DNA of 64,000 bases from Paraburkholderia domus (GTDB lineage: Bacteria; Pseudomonadota; Gammaproteobacteria; Burkholderiales; Burkholderiaceae): NCBI RefSeq assembly GCF_905220705.1, contig NZ_CAJNAT010000027.1, positions 1 to 64,000 on the forward strand. Direction: 5' to 3'. Of this stretch, positions 54,787 through 63,917 are shown piece after piece (the first letter of the stretch is position 1; every line of letters starts with the position of its first letter). The notes below the pieces were generated by a model, which saw only the letters and a program-made list of their open reading frames with translations, did no database searches and was not told the DNA's origin. The position numbers and the translations under genes were made by a program.

Positions 54787-56496
54787 ATGAAGCAACTACC
54801 CTACGTAAGCGCCGAGCAACTTGCGGCGCTCGAATTCGATTATGTGGTCGTCGGCGCCGGCTCCGCCGGCTGTGCGATTGCGTCAAGGCTCGCGGAAGAC
54901 CCCTCTGTCACTGTGGCGTTGCTGGAGTCCGGGCCGCCCGACCATCACTTCAGTGTCACGGCGCCGCTGGGGCTCGCACTGCTCGCGACGCGCAGGGGAC
55001 CACGCAACTACGGCTACTTCAGCGTGCCGCAACCGGCGTTGCACGGCAGACGCTCGTATCAGCCGCGCGGGCGCGGCTTGGGCGGCAGTTCCTCGATCAA
55101 CGGCATGGTCTACGTTCGTGGCCATCGCAATGACTATGACGAGTGGGCGGTGGCCGGTTGCCACGGCTGGAGCTATCGCGACGTGCTGCCCTATTTCCGG
55201 CGCAGCGAGTGCAACGAGTTGCACGCCGGCAGCGACGACAACCCATGGCACGGTGGGCACGGGCCGCTGCATGTCAGCAACCTGCGCTCGCCGAATCCGT
55301 TCTCACAACGGTTTATCGAGGCAGCGTTGCAGGCGGGCTTCCCGCTCAACCACGACTTCAACGGTGAAAAGCAGGAGGGTGTGGGCCTTTATCAGGTAAC
55401 CCAACGCAACGGTGAGCGCTGGAACACGCCTCGCGCATTTCTGCACGGCGGCGACCCGACCGACGCGAACATGAATGGCGGACGTTCGCGGCTCACCGTG
55501 CTGACAAACAGCCAGGCGCTCAGAGTCGTGTTCGACGGGCGGCGCGCGCGAGGCGTGTCGATCGTGCGCGACGGCATGAAACAGACCGTGCGGGCAAGGC
55601 GTGAGGTCGTTCTCAGCGCGGGCGCATACGGTTCGCCGCAACTGCTGATGGCCTCGGGTATCGGACCGGCCGTGCACCTGCGGGAGTTCGGTATCGAGGT
55701 CGTCCACGACTTGGCCGGTGTGGGCCAAAACCTGCAGGACCACGCCGACGTCCTCGTCAACAAGCAGCTTGATACGACTGATCTGTTCGGCCGCTCGGTG
55801 CGCGGCGGCATGCGCCTGCTCAGCGAAATCCTCCGCTACCGGCGTCATCGCACGGGCATGGTCACGTCCAATTTCGCCGAGGCCGGGGCTTTCGTCAGGA
55901 GCCGCGCGGAGCTCGATATTCCCGATCTGCAACTGCATTTCGTCCCTGGGATGATCGGCGGTCGCGGCGGCAGACAGCGGGTGCGTGGCCACGGCTATTC
56001 GTGCCACGTCTGCGTGCTGCGTCCGCACAGCCGCGGCGAAGTCCGGCTGCGAACGCCCGACATGCGCGACGCGCCGTCCATCGACGCGCGCCTGCTCTCC
56101 GACAAGCGCGATCTCGACAGCCTCGTCGAGGGCGTGCGGATCGTGCGCCGCATCTTTGCGCAACGGTCCCTCGCCGGCATGGGCGGCCGCGAACTCTTCA
56201 CCGAATCCTTGGGTGACGGCGACGGCAGCGACGACGCGATCCGCGAATTCGTTCGTAGCCATGCGGACACCGTTTTTCATCCCGTTGGCACCTGCAGCAT
56301 GGGGACGGGGCCGATGGCGGTAGTCGATCCATCGCTGCGGGTGATCGGTGTCGAAGGATTGCGCGTGGTCGATGCTTCGGTGATGCCGACGCTCGTCGGC
56401 GGCAACACCAACGCACCCTCGATCATGATCGCGGAGAAAGCCGCCGACATGATGCGGCGCGAGTGGGCGGGCGCGCGCCTCGTCGCCGCTGTGTGA
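54787..56496 (+). CDS. GMC-family FAD alcohol oxidoreductase (choline/alcohol dehydrogenase type)
   Basis: The product has 569 residues. The FAD dinucleotide-binding motif is YVVVGAGSAGCAIASRLAED near residue 20; the GMC signatures GRGLGGSSSINGMVYVRGH and GAYGSPQLLMASGIGPA follow. The active-site His is in VFHPVGTCSMG, with NAPSIMIAEKAADMM at the end. Family members such as AlkJ oxidise primary alcohols to aldehydes at the membrane, passing electrons to quinones. It is placed between the aldehyde dehydrogenase and porin genes. The start at 54787 gives the usual short lead to the FAD motif. Confidence 0.93.
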   Translation: MKQLPYVSAEQLAALEFDYVVVGAGSAGCAIASRLAEDPSVTVALLESGPPDHHFSVTAPLGLALLATRRGPRNYGYFSVPQPALHGRRSYQPRGRGLGGSSSINGMVYVRGHRNDYDEWAVAGCHGWSYRDVLPYFRRSECNELHAGSDDNPWHGGHGPLHVSNLRSPNPFSQRFIEAALQAGFPLNHDFNGEKQEGVGLYQVTQRNGERWNTPRAFLHGGDPTDANMNGGRSRLTVLTNSQALRVVFDGRRARGVSIVRDGMKQTVRARREVVLSAGAYGSPQLLMASGIGPAVHLREFGIEVVHDLAGVGQNLQDHADVLVNKQLDTTDLFGRSVRGGMRLLSEILRYRRHRTGMVTSNFAEAGAFVRSRAELDIPDLQLHFVPGMIGGRGGRQRVRGHGYSCHVCVLRPHSRGEVRLRTPDMRDAPSIDARLLSDKRDLDSLVEGVRIVRRIFAQRSLAGMGGRELFTESLGDGDGSDDAIREFVRSHADTVFHPVGTCSMGTGPMAVVDPSLRVIGVEGLRVVDASVMPTLVGGNTNAPSIMIAEKAADMMRREWAGARLVAAV

Positions 56497-56620
56497 CGTG
56501 TTTTCAATGCCGCATGCACTCAATACATACAACTCAGGCGTGCGGCAACAGAGGTTTCATCTGCAGGACAGAAGTGCAACCAGATCCGCTTTCCGGCGGA
56601 GACAAAATGAGGAGACATGC

Positions 56621-57742
56621 ATGCGTTTCAGCGACATCAGCAAGGGTATTTGCGGCGCTACCCTGATTGCCGCGGCTGGCACCGCAGTGGCGGACACGAA
56701 CGTGACGCTCTATGGTGTCGTCGATGTGTTCGGGCAGTATCTGGATAACGGGGGCACCCATTCCTTTTCGGAGCGCAGTGGTGGCTCTTCGGGTTCGCTG
56801 TTCGGCTTCAAGGGCAGTGAGGATCTGGGCGGCGGTCTGAAGGCGGATTTCGATATCGAGAATGGCTTCAACGTCAACAATGGCACCGCCTTTGCCGATA
56901 CAACGGCTCTTTTCTTCCGCCAGGCATGGGTTGGACTGTCGCATGACAGGTACGGCTCGGTGAGCTTCGGTCGCCAGTATCAGCCGAGTTTTCGCGTCGT
57001 CTATCCCGCTGATCCGTTTCGCGCCAACGAGATCATGTCGCCGCTCTCCGCGGCGGTGCTCGCGGTTGATCGCAGCACGCTCGCGACGCAATACGCCACC
57101 GGCCGGACCAGCAACTCGATGCTGTACCAGTCGCCGAATCTTCGTGGCGTGCAATTCTCGGCGATGTACGGCTTCTCGGCGACCGTGACGCAGCCCGTGC
57201 CCGAGACGACCGGCAACATGGTCGACGTGGGGCTCTCCTACACCGGTTACGGCCTCTATGCGGGGATCGGCTATCAGAATCAGCATGCTGCGGTGGAAAC
57301 GTTCCCTGGCCTGCCAGCGAACCTCAATCTGCTCGGCACGGAGCATTTCATCGGTGCGCTCGCGTATCGGCTCGGTATCGTCAACTTCCAGTTCAACTAC
57401 TCGTACACGCGTCCCAAGGATGCGCCGGCCAGATCGCTTGCTGCGCTGCTGAACGCGGGTCATTCGGTCAGCATCATGGAGTTCGGTGTGACGATCCAGG
57501 CGACGCCCGCGGATACGATCGAGGTGGCGGGCATCGAGCGGGATGTACGTGGCGTCCATGACAACACGCCAGGCGTCGAGCTGGGCTACGACCACAACCT
57601 CTCGAAGCGGACCAGCCTCTACATGCGCGCGGGCTACATGAAAAACAATGGCTCTGCGACGACGAGTTGGCCTGGCGTGGTAGTCATCGAGCCAGGTACG
57701 ACGCAAAAGCTCGCGGTGGTGGGCATGACGCATCGCTTCTAG
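56621..57742 (+). CDS. Gram-negative general porin
   Basis: The product has 373 residues. A signal peptide (residues 1-24, cleavage after GTAVA) is followed by DTNVTLYGVVDVFGQYLDNG, the typical beta-barrel start of betaproteobacterial trimeric porins. SLFGFKGSEDLGGGLKADFD and QAWVGLSHDRYGSVSFGRQY are conserved, and it ends in VGMTHRF with the terminal Phe needed for assembly. A GAGGAG site precedes the ATG. Its place in the catabolic cluster suggests substrate entry across the outer membrane. GC-rich hairpins after 57755 may terminate transcription. Confidence 0.95.
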   Translation: MRFSDISKGICGATLIAAAGTAVADTNVTLYGVVDVFGQYLDNGGTHSFSERSGGSSGSLFGFKGSEDLGGGLKADFDIENGFNVNNGTAFADTTALFFRQAWVGLSHDRYGSVSFGRQYQPSFRVVYPADPFRANEIMSPLSAAVLAVDRSTLATQYATGRTSNSMLYQSPNLRGVQFSAMYGFSATVTQPVPETTGNMVDVGLSYTGYGLYAGIGYQNQHAAVETFPGLPANLNLLGTEHFIGALAYRLGIVNFQFNYSYTRPKDAPARSLAALLNAGHSVSIMEFGVTIQATPADTIEVAGIERDVRGVHDNTPGVELGYDHNLSKRTSLYMRAGYMKNNGSATTSWPGVVVIEPGTTQKLAVVGMTHRF

Positions 57743-57898
57743 GTAGTCTCCCCAGGACGGCGGCTGGCCTGCCGTTCTCGAATCCCCCCCAAACCGGGTA
57801 GGGGGGGACTCTCCGGTCCCCGCGAAGATGATTCTGTTGAAACGAGGCGGCTGATGGGTTGCCACGAGCCACCAGAATAGGATCGGGAGAGTTGTCAG

Positions 57899-59038
57899 AT
57901 GGAAGTAAATCGCACCGTTTTTCGCGACGACCATGAAATGCTTCGCGAATCCGCACGCCGCTTTTTCGAACGCGAGTGCGTGCCGCGCCAGGCGGCATGG
58001 GATGAAGCCGGTCGAGTAGACCGCGAAACCTGGCGCAAGGCTGGCCGCGAAGGTCTGCTGTGCGTCGCGATGCCGACCGAATACGGCGGAGGTGGTGGCG
58101 ATTTCGGGCACTCGGCGATTATCGTCGAGGAAACGCACCGGGCCGGCATCTCGGGCGCAGGATTCTCCCTGCATTCCGACATCATTGCGCCGTACATCAA
58201 TCGCCTCGGTACAGAGGAACAGAAACAGCGCTGGCTGCCCGGCGTCTGCGCGGGCGAAACGATTCTGGCGATTGCCGTTACCGAACCCGGTGGCGGCTCC
58301 GACGTGAAGGCATGCCGCACGACGGCGGTGCGCGAGGGCGACGAATTCGTCATCAACGGAAGCAAGACGTTCATCTCGAACGGCATGAGCGCCGACATGA
58401 TTCTGGCGGTCTGCAAGACAGACCCGTCAGCCGGCGCGAAGGGCGTGAGCCTGTTGATGGTCGAAACCGATCGACCAGGGTTTCGCCGCGGTCGCAAGCT
58501 ACAGAAAGTCGGTCAGCCGGCGGCGGACACTGCTGAAATCTTCTTCGACGACGTGCGCGTACCCGCAACCAACTTGCTGGGCGAAGTGAACCAGGGTTTC
58601 GGCTATCTGATGCAGGAACTCGCCCAGGAGCGTCTCATCATCGCGGTGTACTCGGCGGTGGCGATCGAGCGACTGCTCGGCCTCACCCTCGAGTATGTGA
58701 AGGACCGCGAGGCCTTCGGCCAGACCGTGTGGGACTTCCAGAACACCAAATTCAAGCTGGCCGACGTCAAGGCCCAGGCGGTGGCGATACGCACTATGGT
58801 GGACTACTACCTCGCCGAACACATGCGCCGCAAGCTGACCGTCAGCGAGGCGGCGATCGCGAAGATGCATGCGACCGAAACGCTGTGGAAATGCATCGAC
58901 GACATGGTCCAGCTGCATGGCGGCTACGGCTACATGCTGGAGTACCCGATTGCACGGGCGTTCACCGATTATCGCGTGTCGCGCGTGGTGGGTGGCGCCA
59001 ATGAAGTCATGCGCGAGTTGATTGCGCGAAAGCTGTAA
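57899..59038 (+). CDS. Acyl-CoA dehydrogenase
   Basis: The product has 379 residues. Family motifs are MPTEYGGGGGDFGHSAIIVE, IAVTEPGGGSDVKACRTTA, VINGSKTFISNGMSADMILA and the C-terminal QLHGGYGYMLEYPIARAFTD with VVGGANEVMRELIARKL. The Glu in the last helix region (LHGGYGYMLEYP) is placed as in medium/short-chain enzymes. A GGGAGA ribosome site supports the start. It heads a run of thiolase, SDR and acyl-CoA synthetase genes, which is a nearly complete beta-oxidation set. Confidence 0.94.
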   Translation: MEVNRTVFRDDHEMLRESARRFFERECVPRQAAWDEAGRVDRETWRKAGREGLLCVAMPTEYGGGGGDFGHSAIIVEETHRAGISGAGFSLHSDIIAPYINRLGTEEQKQRWLPGVCAGETILAIAVTEPGGGSDVKACRTTAVREGDEFVINGSKTFISNGMSADMILAVCKTDPSAGAKGVSLLMVETDRPGFRRGRKLQKVGQPAADTAEIFFDDVRVPATNLLGEVNQGFGYLMQELAQERLIIAVYSAVAIERLLGLTLEYVKDREAFGQTVWDFQNTKFKLADVKAQAVAIRTMVDYYLAEHMRRKLTVSEAAIAKMHATETLWKCIDDMVQLHGGYGYMLEYPIARAFTDYRVSRVVGGANEVMRELIARKL

Positions 59039-59112
59039 CTCACAAAAAAAACAGTGGCTATTTGCGGTCGGCAGACCGGCGGCCACGCCCTTTCACTATC
59101 AGAGGAAATGAA

Positions 59113-60300
59113 ATGAGCGAGAAAGTCCTGGTTGGTGGCGTTGGCATGATCCCGTTTTCGAAGCCGGGCGCGAGTCCGAGCTACACGGACATGGGCGCCA
59201 ATGCCGTGCGACGCGCGCTGGCTGACGCCGGCATCGGCTATGACCTGGTGCAGCAGGCATACGTCGGCTATGTCTACGGCGATTCGACCTGCGGTCAGAC
59301 GGCGCTCTACGAAGTCGGTATGACGGGTATTCCGGTCGTGAACGTCAACAATAATTGTTCGACCGGTTCGAGCGCGCTGTACCTGGCGCGTCAGGCCGTC
59401 GCGCTGGGTGACGCCGATTGCGTGCTGGCACTCGGCTTCGAACAGATGCAAGCCGGCGCGCTGAAGTCGCATTGGGATGACCGTCCGCCGACCCGTGCGC
59501 GGTTTCAGCCGATCGTGCAGGCGCTCACGGGCGACGTCGAAGGATTGCCCGGCGCACTGCGTAGCTTCGGTGGCGCGGGCCGCGAACATATGCAGCGCTA
59601 CGGCACGAAGATGGAAACTTTTGCCGCGATCCGCGCGAAAGCCAGCCGTCACGCTGCGAACAATCCGCTGGCGCTCTTCAAAAACGTCGTCACCACCGAA
59701 GAGGTGATGAACGACAAAGTGTTGTGGCCCGGGGTGATGACGCGCCTCATGGCGTGCCCGCCGACATGCGGCGCAGCCGCCGCGCTGATCGTTTCCGAGC
59801 GCTTCGCGAAGAAGCACAACCTTCGCACCGACGTGCAGATTCTTGCGCAGGCCATGACCACTGATCCGGTCGAGTCGTTCGATCCACCTTCGATGATTTC
59901 GTACGTGGGCAGTTACATGGCCCGCGCCGCAGCGAACAAGGTCTACGAGCAGGCTGGCGTAGGTCCCGAAGATATCAAGGTGTGCGAGCTGCACGATTGT
60001 TTCGCGCATAACGAATTGCTCAGCTACGAGGCACTCGGTTTCTGCCCGACCGGCGAAGCGGAGAAATTCATTCTGGACGGCGACAACACCTACGGTGGCA
60101 AGGTCGTGACCAATCCTTCGGGCGGCCTGTTGTCCAAGGGGCATCCGCTTGGCGCCACCGGCCTCGCGCAATGCTACGAACTGACCAACCAGTTGCGCGG
60201 CACAGCCGATAAACGCCAGGTCGAAGGCGCGCGATTGGGTCTTCAGCACAACCTGGGTCTTGGCGGCGCGTGCGTCGTCACGCTGTACGCGAAAAACTGA
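59113..60300 (+). CDS. SCP-x/lipid-transfer type thiolase with intact active site
   Basis: The product has 395 residues. Nucleophile Cys82 lies in VNVNNNCSTGSSALYLARQ; the His in SKGHPLGATGLAQ and the Cys in LGLGGACVVTLY complete the thiolase site. A GAGGAAATG leader precedes the ATG. It is the closest relative of the Cys-less protein at 51337, with the same length. It would carry out the thiolytic step for the ACAD and SDR neighbours; the SCP-x type often acts on branched or bulky acyl chains. Confidence 0.92.
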   Translation: MSEKVLVGGVGMIPFSKPGASPSYTDMGANAVRRALADAGIGYDLVQQAYVGYVYGDSTCGQTALYEVGMTGIPVVNVNNNCSTGSSALYLARQAVALGDADCVLALGFEQMQAGALKSHWDDRPPTRARFQPIVQALTGDVEGLPGALRSFGGAGREHMQRYGTKMETFAAIRAKASRHAANNPLALFKNVVTTEEVMNDKVLWPGVMTRLMACPPTCGAAAALIVSERFAKKHNLRTDVQILAQAMTTDPVESFDPPSMISYVGSYMARAAANKVYEQAGVGPEDIKVCELHDCFAHNELLSYEALGFCPTGEAEKFILDGDNTYGGKVVTNPSGGLLSKGHPLGATGLAQCYELTNQLRGTADKRQVEGARLGLQHNLGLGGACVVTLYAKN

Positions 60301-60350
60301 CACCACGTCGGCCCCGTCCAATTCAGAATCTAGCAGGAGCAGCAAGAGAA

Positions 60351-61181
60351 ATGAGCAAGACCCTTGATGGAAAAGTAGCGATTGTGACCGGCGCAGGTCG
60401 TGGCATCGGCCGCGAAGTGGCACTGAAGCTGGCGAGCCAGGGCGCGCGCGTGGTCATCAACGATCTCGATGCAGCACCCGCGGACGAAGTCGTCGCGGAG
60501 ATCGCGAAGGCGGGCGGCGAGGCCATGACGTTTGCCTGCAACGTAACCGACAGCGATTTCGGTGCGCGCCTCGGGAAAGCGACGCTGGACAGGTTCGGCG
60601 CGATCGACATCATCGTGAATAACGCCGGCTACACGTGGGACAACGTGATCCAGAAGATGACCGATGAACAGTGGGACGCGATCCTCGATTGCCATCTGAA
60701 GGCGCCGTTCAACCTTCTGCGCGCGGTTCAGCCGTATTTCCGCGAAGTCAGCAAGGCGGAAGCCGAAGCGGGCAAGGAAGTCTTCCGCAAGGTCGTGAAT
60801 ATCTCGTCGGTCTCCGGCACGCAGGGCAACGCGGGGCAGGTCAACTATGCGGCGGCGAAGGCTGGCGTGATGGGGATGACCAAGACACTCGCGCGCGAGT
60901 GGGGACGCATGAAGGTCAACGTGAACTGCGTTGCGTTCGGCTTTATCGCGACACGTCTGACCGAGCCGACCACCGAGCAGAAGACGGTCAGCATCGAAGG
61001 CCACGAGATCAAGGTCGGCGTGAACCCGGATCGCATTGTCGCCGCTAGCAAGGAGATCGCACTGGGTCGTCCGGGCACGGCCGAAGAAGCAGCGGGTTCG
61101 GTCTACATGTTCTGTATTCCCGAGTCCAACTACGTGACGGGTCAAACGCTGATTTGCGGCGGTGGCCGCGGCGGCTTCTAA
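60351..61181 (+). CDS. Short-chain dehydrogenase/reductase (3-hydroxyacyl-CoA type)
   Basis: The product has 276 residues. The cofactor motif is VAIVTGAGRGIGREVALKLA; the sequence continues IDIIVNNAGYTWDN and has the catalytic Ser-Tyr-Lys set in NISSVSGTQGNAGQVNYAAA with YAAAKAG. An acidic residue in VINDLDAAP after beta-2 favours NAD. The CAGGAG site is good. Its position between thiolase and acyl-CoA synthetase genes makes oxidation of a 3-hydroxyacyl-CoA the likely job. Confidence 0.92.
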   Translation: MSKTLDGKVAIVTGAGRGIGREVALKLASQGARVVINDLDAAPADEVVAEIAKAGGEAMTFACNVTDSDFGARLGKATLDRFGAIDIIVNNAGYTWDNVIQKMTDEQWDAILDCHLKAPFNLLRAVQPYFREVSKAEAEAGKEVFRKVVNISSVSGTQGNAGQVNYAAAKAGVMGMTKTLAREWGRMKVNVNCVAFGFIATRLTEPTTEQKTVSIEGHEIKVGVNPDRIVAASKEIALGRPGTAEEAAGSVYMFCIPESNYVTGQTLICGGGRGGF

Positions 61182-61191
61182 CCCGCGGTAA

Positions 61192-61214
61192 GGATGGCGC
61201 GCCGAGCGCCATCC
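61192..61214 (+). terminator. Hairpin after the SDR gene
   Basis: GGATGGCGC pairs with GCGCCATCC across a five-base loop. No T-run follows, so it may act as an attenuating or processing hairpin and not as a strong terminator. Confidence 0.45.
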
Positions 61215-61297
61215 TCCTGCTGGTGCAATAGATGAGCGGGTCCACAAAGAGACCCTGCCCGCCCCGCGCTGTCGGGGCCAGAAACGGAGACATTGAC

Positions 61298-62857
61298 ATG
61301 TACATGACACAGTCGCTGCATCGTTCGATGCAGCAGCGCCCCGACAAGATCGCGCTGCGCTTCAATGGACAGAGCACGACTTATGCCGAGTTCGGCGATC
61401 GCGTCGCGCGCCTCGCGGCGGCGCTGCGCAAGCTCGGTGTCGCGGAGGGCGAGCGCGTGGCGATGTTTTCGCTCAACTCGGCGCGCTATATCGAGTACTA
61501 CATGGCTGTACCGTGGGCCGGCGCGGTACTCAATCCGGTGAATATCCGTTGGAGCGCGCCGGAGGTAATCTATTCGGTCAACGATTGCAGTACGGCGGTG
61601 CTGATCGTCGACGATCCGTTCGTCGATATCGCACGCAAGGTTGCCGCAGCCTGCCCGAGTCTTCGCCGGATCATCTACGCGGGGGACGGCGAGACACCCG
61701 AAGGCATGCTGAACTACGAAGCGCTCGTGGCCGACAGCGAGCCGATGGAGGATGCGTACCGTCATGGCGACGACCTGGCCGGCATCTTCTATACCGGCGG
61801 CACGACGGGCGTGCCTAAAGGCGTGATGCTGAGTCATACCAATCTTGTTTCATCGTCCTGCAACCAGTTGATGGCTGGCACGCTCGACGAAGGGACGACG
61901 ATGTTGCACGTGATGCCGATGTTCCATCTGGCCTGCTTCGCTTCGATCAATGGTGTCTTCCTGTCGGCGGGGACGCACGCTGTGCTGCGTGCGTTCGAGC
62001 CAGGCGCGATGATGGCAGCCATCGCGGAAACAAGCATTACTCACGTCCTTCTCGCACCGACGATGATCCAGATGGGTCTCGACTGGATGGGGAGCAATCC
62101 GGGGCGCGCCGCACACCTGGATCTGACGTCGCTGCGCAGCATCCGTTACGGTGCTTCGCCGATGACACCGACGCTGATGGCGCGCACGCGTGCGACATTT
62201 CCCCACGCTACGTTTACTCAGGGCTATGGGATGACCGAACTGGCGCCGGTGGCGACCCTGCTCGGTGCCGAATATCACACGGACGAAGCCGTTGCGACCG
62301 GCAAGATTCATTCGGTGGGTCGCCCCGTCCACACGACTGAAGTGAAAATCGTCGACGAGATGGGCAACGAAGTGCCGCGTGGCTGTGTCGGCGAAATCGC
62401 GGTGCGCGGCCCCAACGTGATGCTGGGCTACTGGAACAAGCCGGAGGCGACGGCCGAGGCGATCCGCAACGGCTGGATGCATACCGGCGACGGCGGATAC
62501 ATGGACGAAGACGGCTTCGTCTTCCTGATGGATCGAATCAAGGACATGATCGTGAGCGGCGGCGAGAACGTCTACTCGGCGGAAGTGGAGAAGGCCCTCG
62601 TCAATCACCCGGCGGTTGCGCAGTGCGCCGTGATTGGCGTGCCACACGAAAAGTGGGGCGAGGCCGTGCATGCGGTGATCGTGCTGAAGCCCGGCGCCAC
62701 CACGACCCTCGAGTCCGTTCGCTCGCATTGCCGCGAACAGATTGCGGGCTACAAGTGCCCGGTGAGCGTGGACTTCCGCGAGGCGCTGCCGTTGTCGAGC
62801 ATCGGCAAGGTTCTGAAGAACGAGTTGCGCAAGCCCTATTGGGCGCAGCCGGCATAA
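61298..62857 (+). CDS. AMP-forming acyl-CoA synthetase
   Basis: The product has 519 residues. The P-loop is IFYTGGTTGVPKGVMLSH; the sequence then has GYGMTELAP, GWMHTGDGGYMDEDGFVFLM, DRIKDMIVSGGENVYSAEVE and the catalytic lysine in LPLSSIGKVLKNELRK. This pattern fits medium- to long-chain or aryl acid CoA ligases. A GGAG site precedes the ATG. It would activate the acid made by the aldehyde dehydrogenase, and thus feed the acyl-CoA dehydrogenases of the cluster. Confidence 0.93.
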   Translation: MYMTQSLHRSMQQRPDKIALRFNGQSTTYAEFGDRVARLAAALRKLGVAEGERVAMFSLNSARYIEYYMAVPWAGAVLNPVNIRWSAPEVIYSVNDCSTAVLIVDDPFVDIARKVAAACPSLRRIIYAGDGETPEGMLNYEALVADSEPMEDAYRHGDDLAGIFYTGGTTGVPKGVMLSHTNLVSSSCNQLMAGTLDEGTTMLHVMPMFHLACFASINGVFLSAGTHAVLRAFEPGAMMAAIAETSITHVLLAPTMIQMGLDWMGSNPGRAAHLDLTSLRSIRYGASPMTPTLMARTRATFPHATFTQGYGMTELAPVATLLGAEYHTDEAVATGKIHSVGRPVHTTEVKIVDEMGNEVPRGCVGEIAVRGPNVMLGYWNKPEATAEAIRNGWMHTGDGGYMDEDGFVFLMDRIKDMIVSGGENVYSAEVEKALVNHPAVAQCAVIGVPHEKWGEAVHAVIVLKPGATTTLESVRSHCREQIAGYKCPVSVDFREALPLSSIGKVLKNELRKPYWAQPA

Positions 62858-63008
62858 GCGCCGGGCGGGGCGCCACGCGAGTGGGGGCGCCGTGCCGCAC
62901 ATCAAGTCAACTTTCTTCGCGCGCACCATGCGTCTGCGGAGAAGCCGGCCGCGTGGAATGGATACGCCGCGGCCGTCGTGCTAAATCGAAAGCAATCGGA
63001 GGCATTAC

Positions 63009-63917
63009 ATGGAATCTGCAATGGTCGATACGCAACCCGCGATGACGCATGCTCAGGATGGCGAACACTGGCCGTTTTCAGTCAGGCGCTCGACGCCGTC
63101 GATCGGCGCGGAGATCGGCAATATCGATCTGCGCCAACCGCTGGACGACGATACCTATCTCGCGCTGCGTCGCGCGCTGGTCAAATTCAAAGTGCTGTTC
63201 TTTCGCGATCAGGACATCACGCCGGCGCAGCACGTTGCGCTCGCGCGGCGCTTTGGTGAACTCGAAATCCATCCGATGATTCCGCATCACGCGGACCATC
63301 CGGAGCTTGTCGTTTTCGGGCACGGCAAAAGCAGTCCGGGCCGCGAGAATCTTTACCATTCCGACGTTTCGTGGCGCGAAACGCCGTCGATGGGCTCGGT
63401 GCTGCGTTGCGTGAGCTGCCCGGAAGTGGGCGGCGACACGATCTGGGTCAACATGGTGGCAGCGTATGAAAACCTGTCCGCCGAGACGAAGGCGAAGATC
63501 GCGCGATTGCAGGGCGTCCACGACGCCATGCCCACGTTCGGTCAGGCACTGTCCGACGAGCAGTACGAAGCCATGCGGAAAAAGTATCCGCCTGCGGTGC
63601 ATCCGGTCGTGCGCACGCACCCCGAAAGCGGCGAAAAGATCCTCTACGTCAACGAGGGCTTCACGACTCATCTGGCCAACTATGCTAAGGAGCAGCCCTA
63701 CCGTATCGGTTCGGACTTCCGGCTCGGCGAAATGGATCTGCTTCAGTATTTGTATCGGCAGGCGGCGGCCCCGGAATATCAGGTGCGTCTGAAGTGGCAG
63801 CCGAACACGATCGCCTTCTGGGACAACCGCTCGGCCCAGCACTATGCCGTGCAGGACTATTTCCCGGCCGTACGCCACATGATGCGAGCCACGATTATTG
63901 GTGACCGTCCCGTTTGA
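63009..63917 (+). CDS. TauD/TfdA-family Fe(II)/2-oxoglutarate dioxygenase
   Basis: The product has 302 residues. The iron triad is His117 and Asp119 (YHSDVSWRETP) with His278 (NRSAQHYAV); Arg289 is placed to bind 2-oxoglutarate. The FRDQDITPAQHVALARRFGE region is typical of TauD/TfdA. A GGAGG site precedes the ATG. Members hydroxylate sulfonates, aryloxyacids and other carbon chains. In this cluster it could do a first or side hydroxylation; the actual substrate is not deducible. Confidence 0.93.
   Translation: MESAMVDTQPAMTHAQDGEHWPFSVRRSTPSIGAEIGNIDLRQPLDDDTYLALRRALVKFKVLFFRDQDITPAQHVALARRFGELEIHPMIPHHADHPELVVFGHGKSSPGRENLYHSDVSWRETPSMGSVLRCVSCPEVGGDTIWVNMVAAYENLSAETKAKIARLQGVHDAMPTFGQALSDEQYEAMRKKYPPAVHPVVRTHPESGEKILYVNEGFTTHLANYAKEQPYRIGSDFRLGEMDLLQYLYRQAAAPEYQVRLKWQPNTIAFWDNRSAQHYAVQDYFPAVRHMMRATIIGDRPV

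Noticed and set aside
56534..58174. Minus-strand 546-codon frame opposite the porin gene
   Set aside because: It is a shadow of the porin and of the start of the next acyl-CoA dehydrogenase; no family features.
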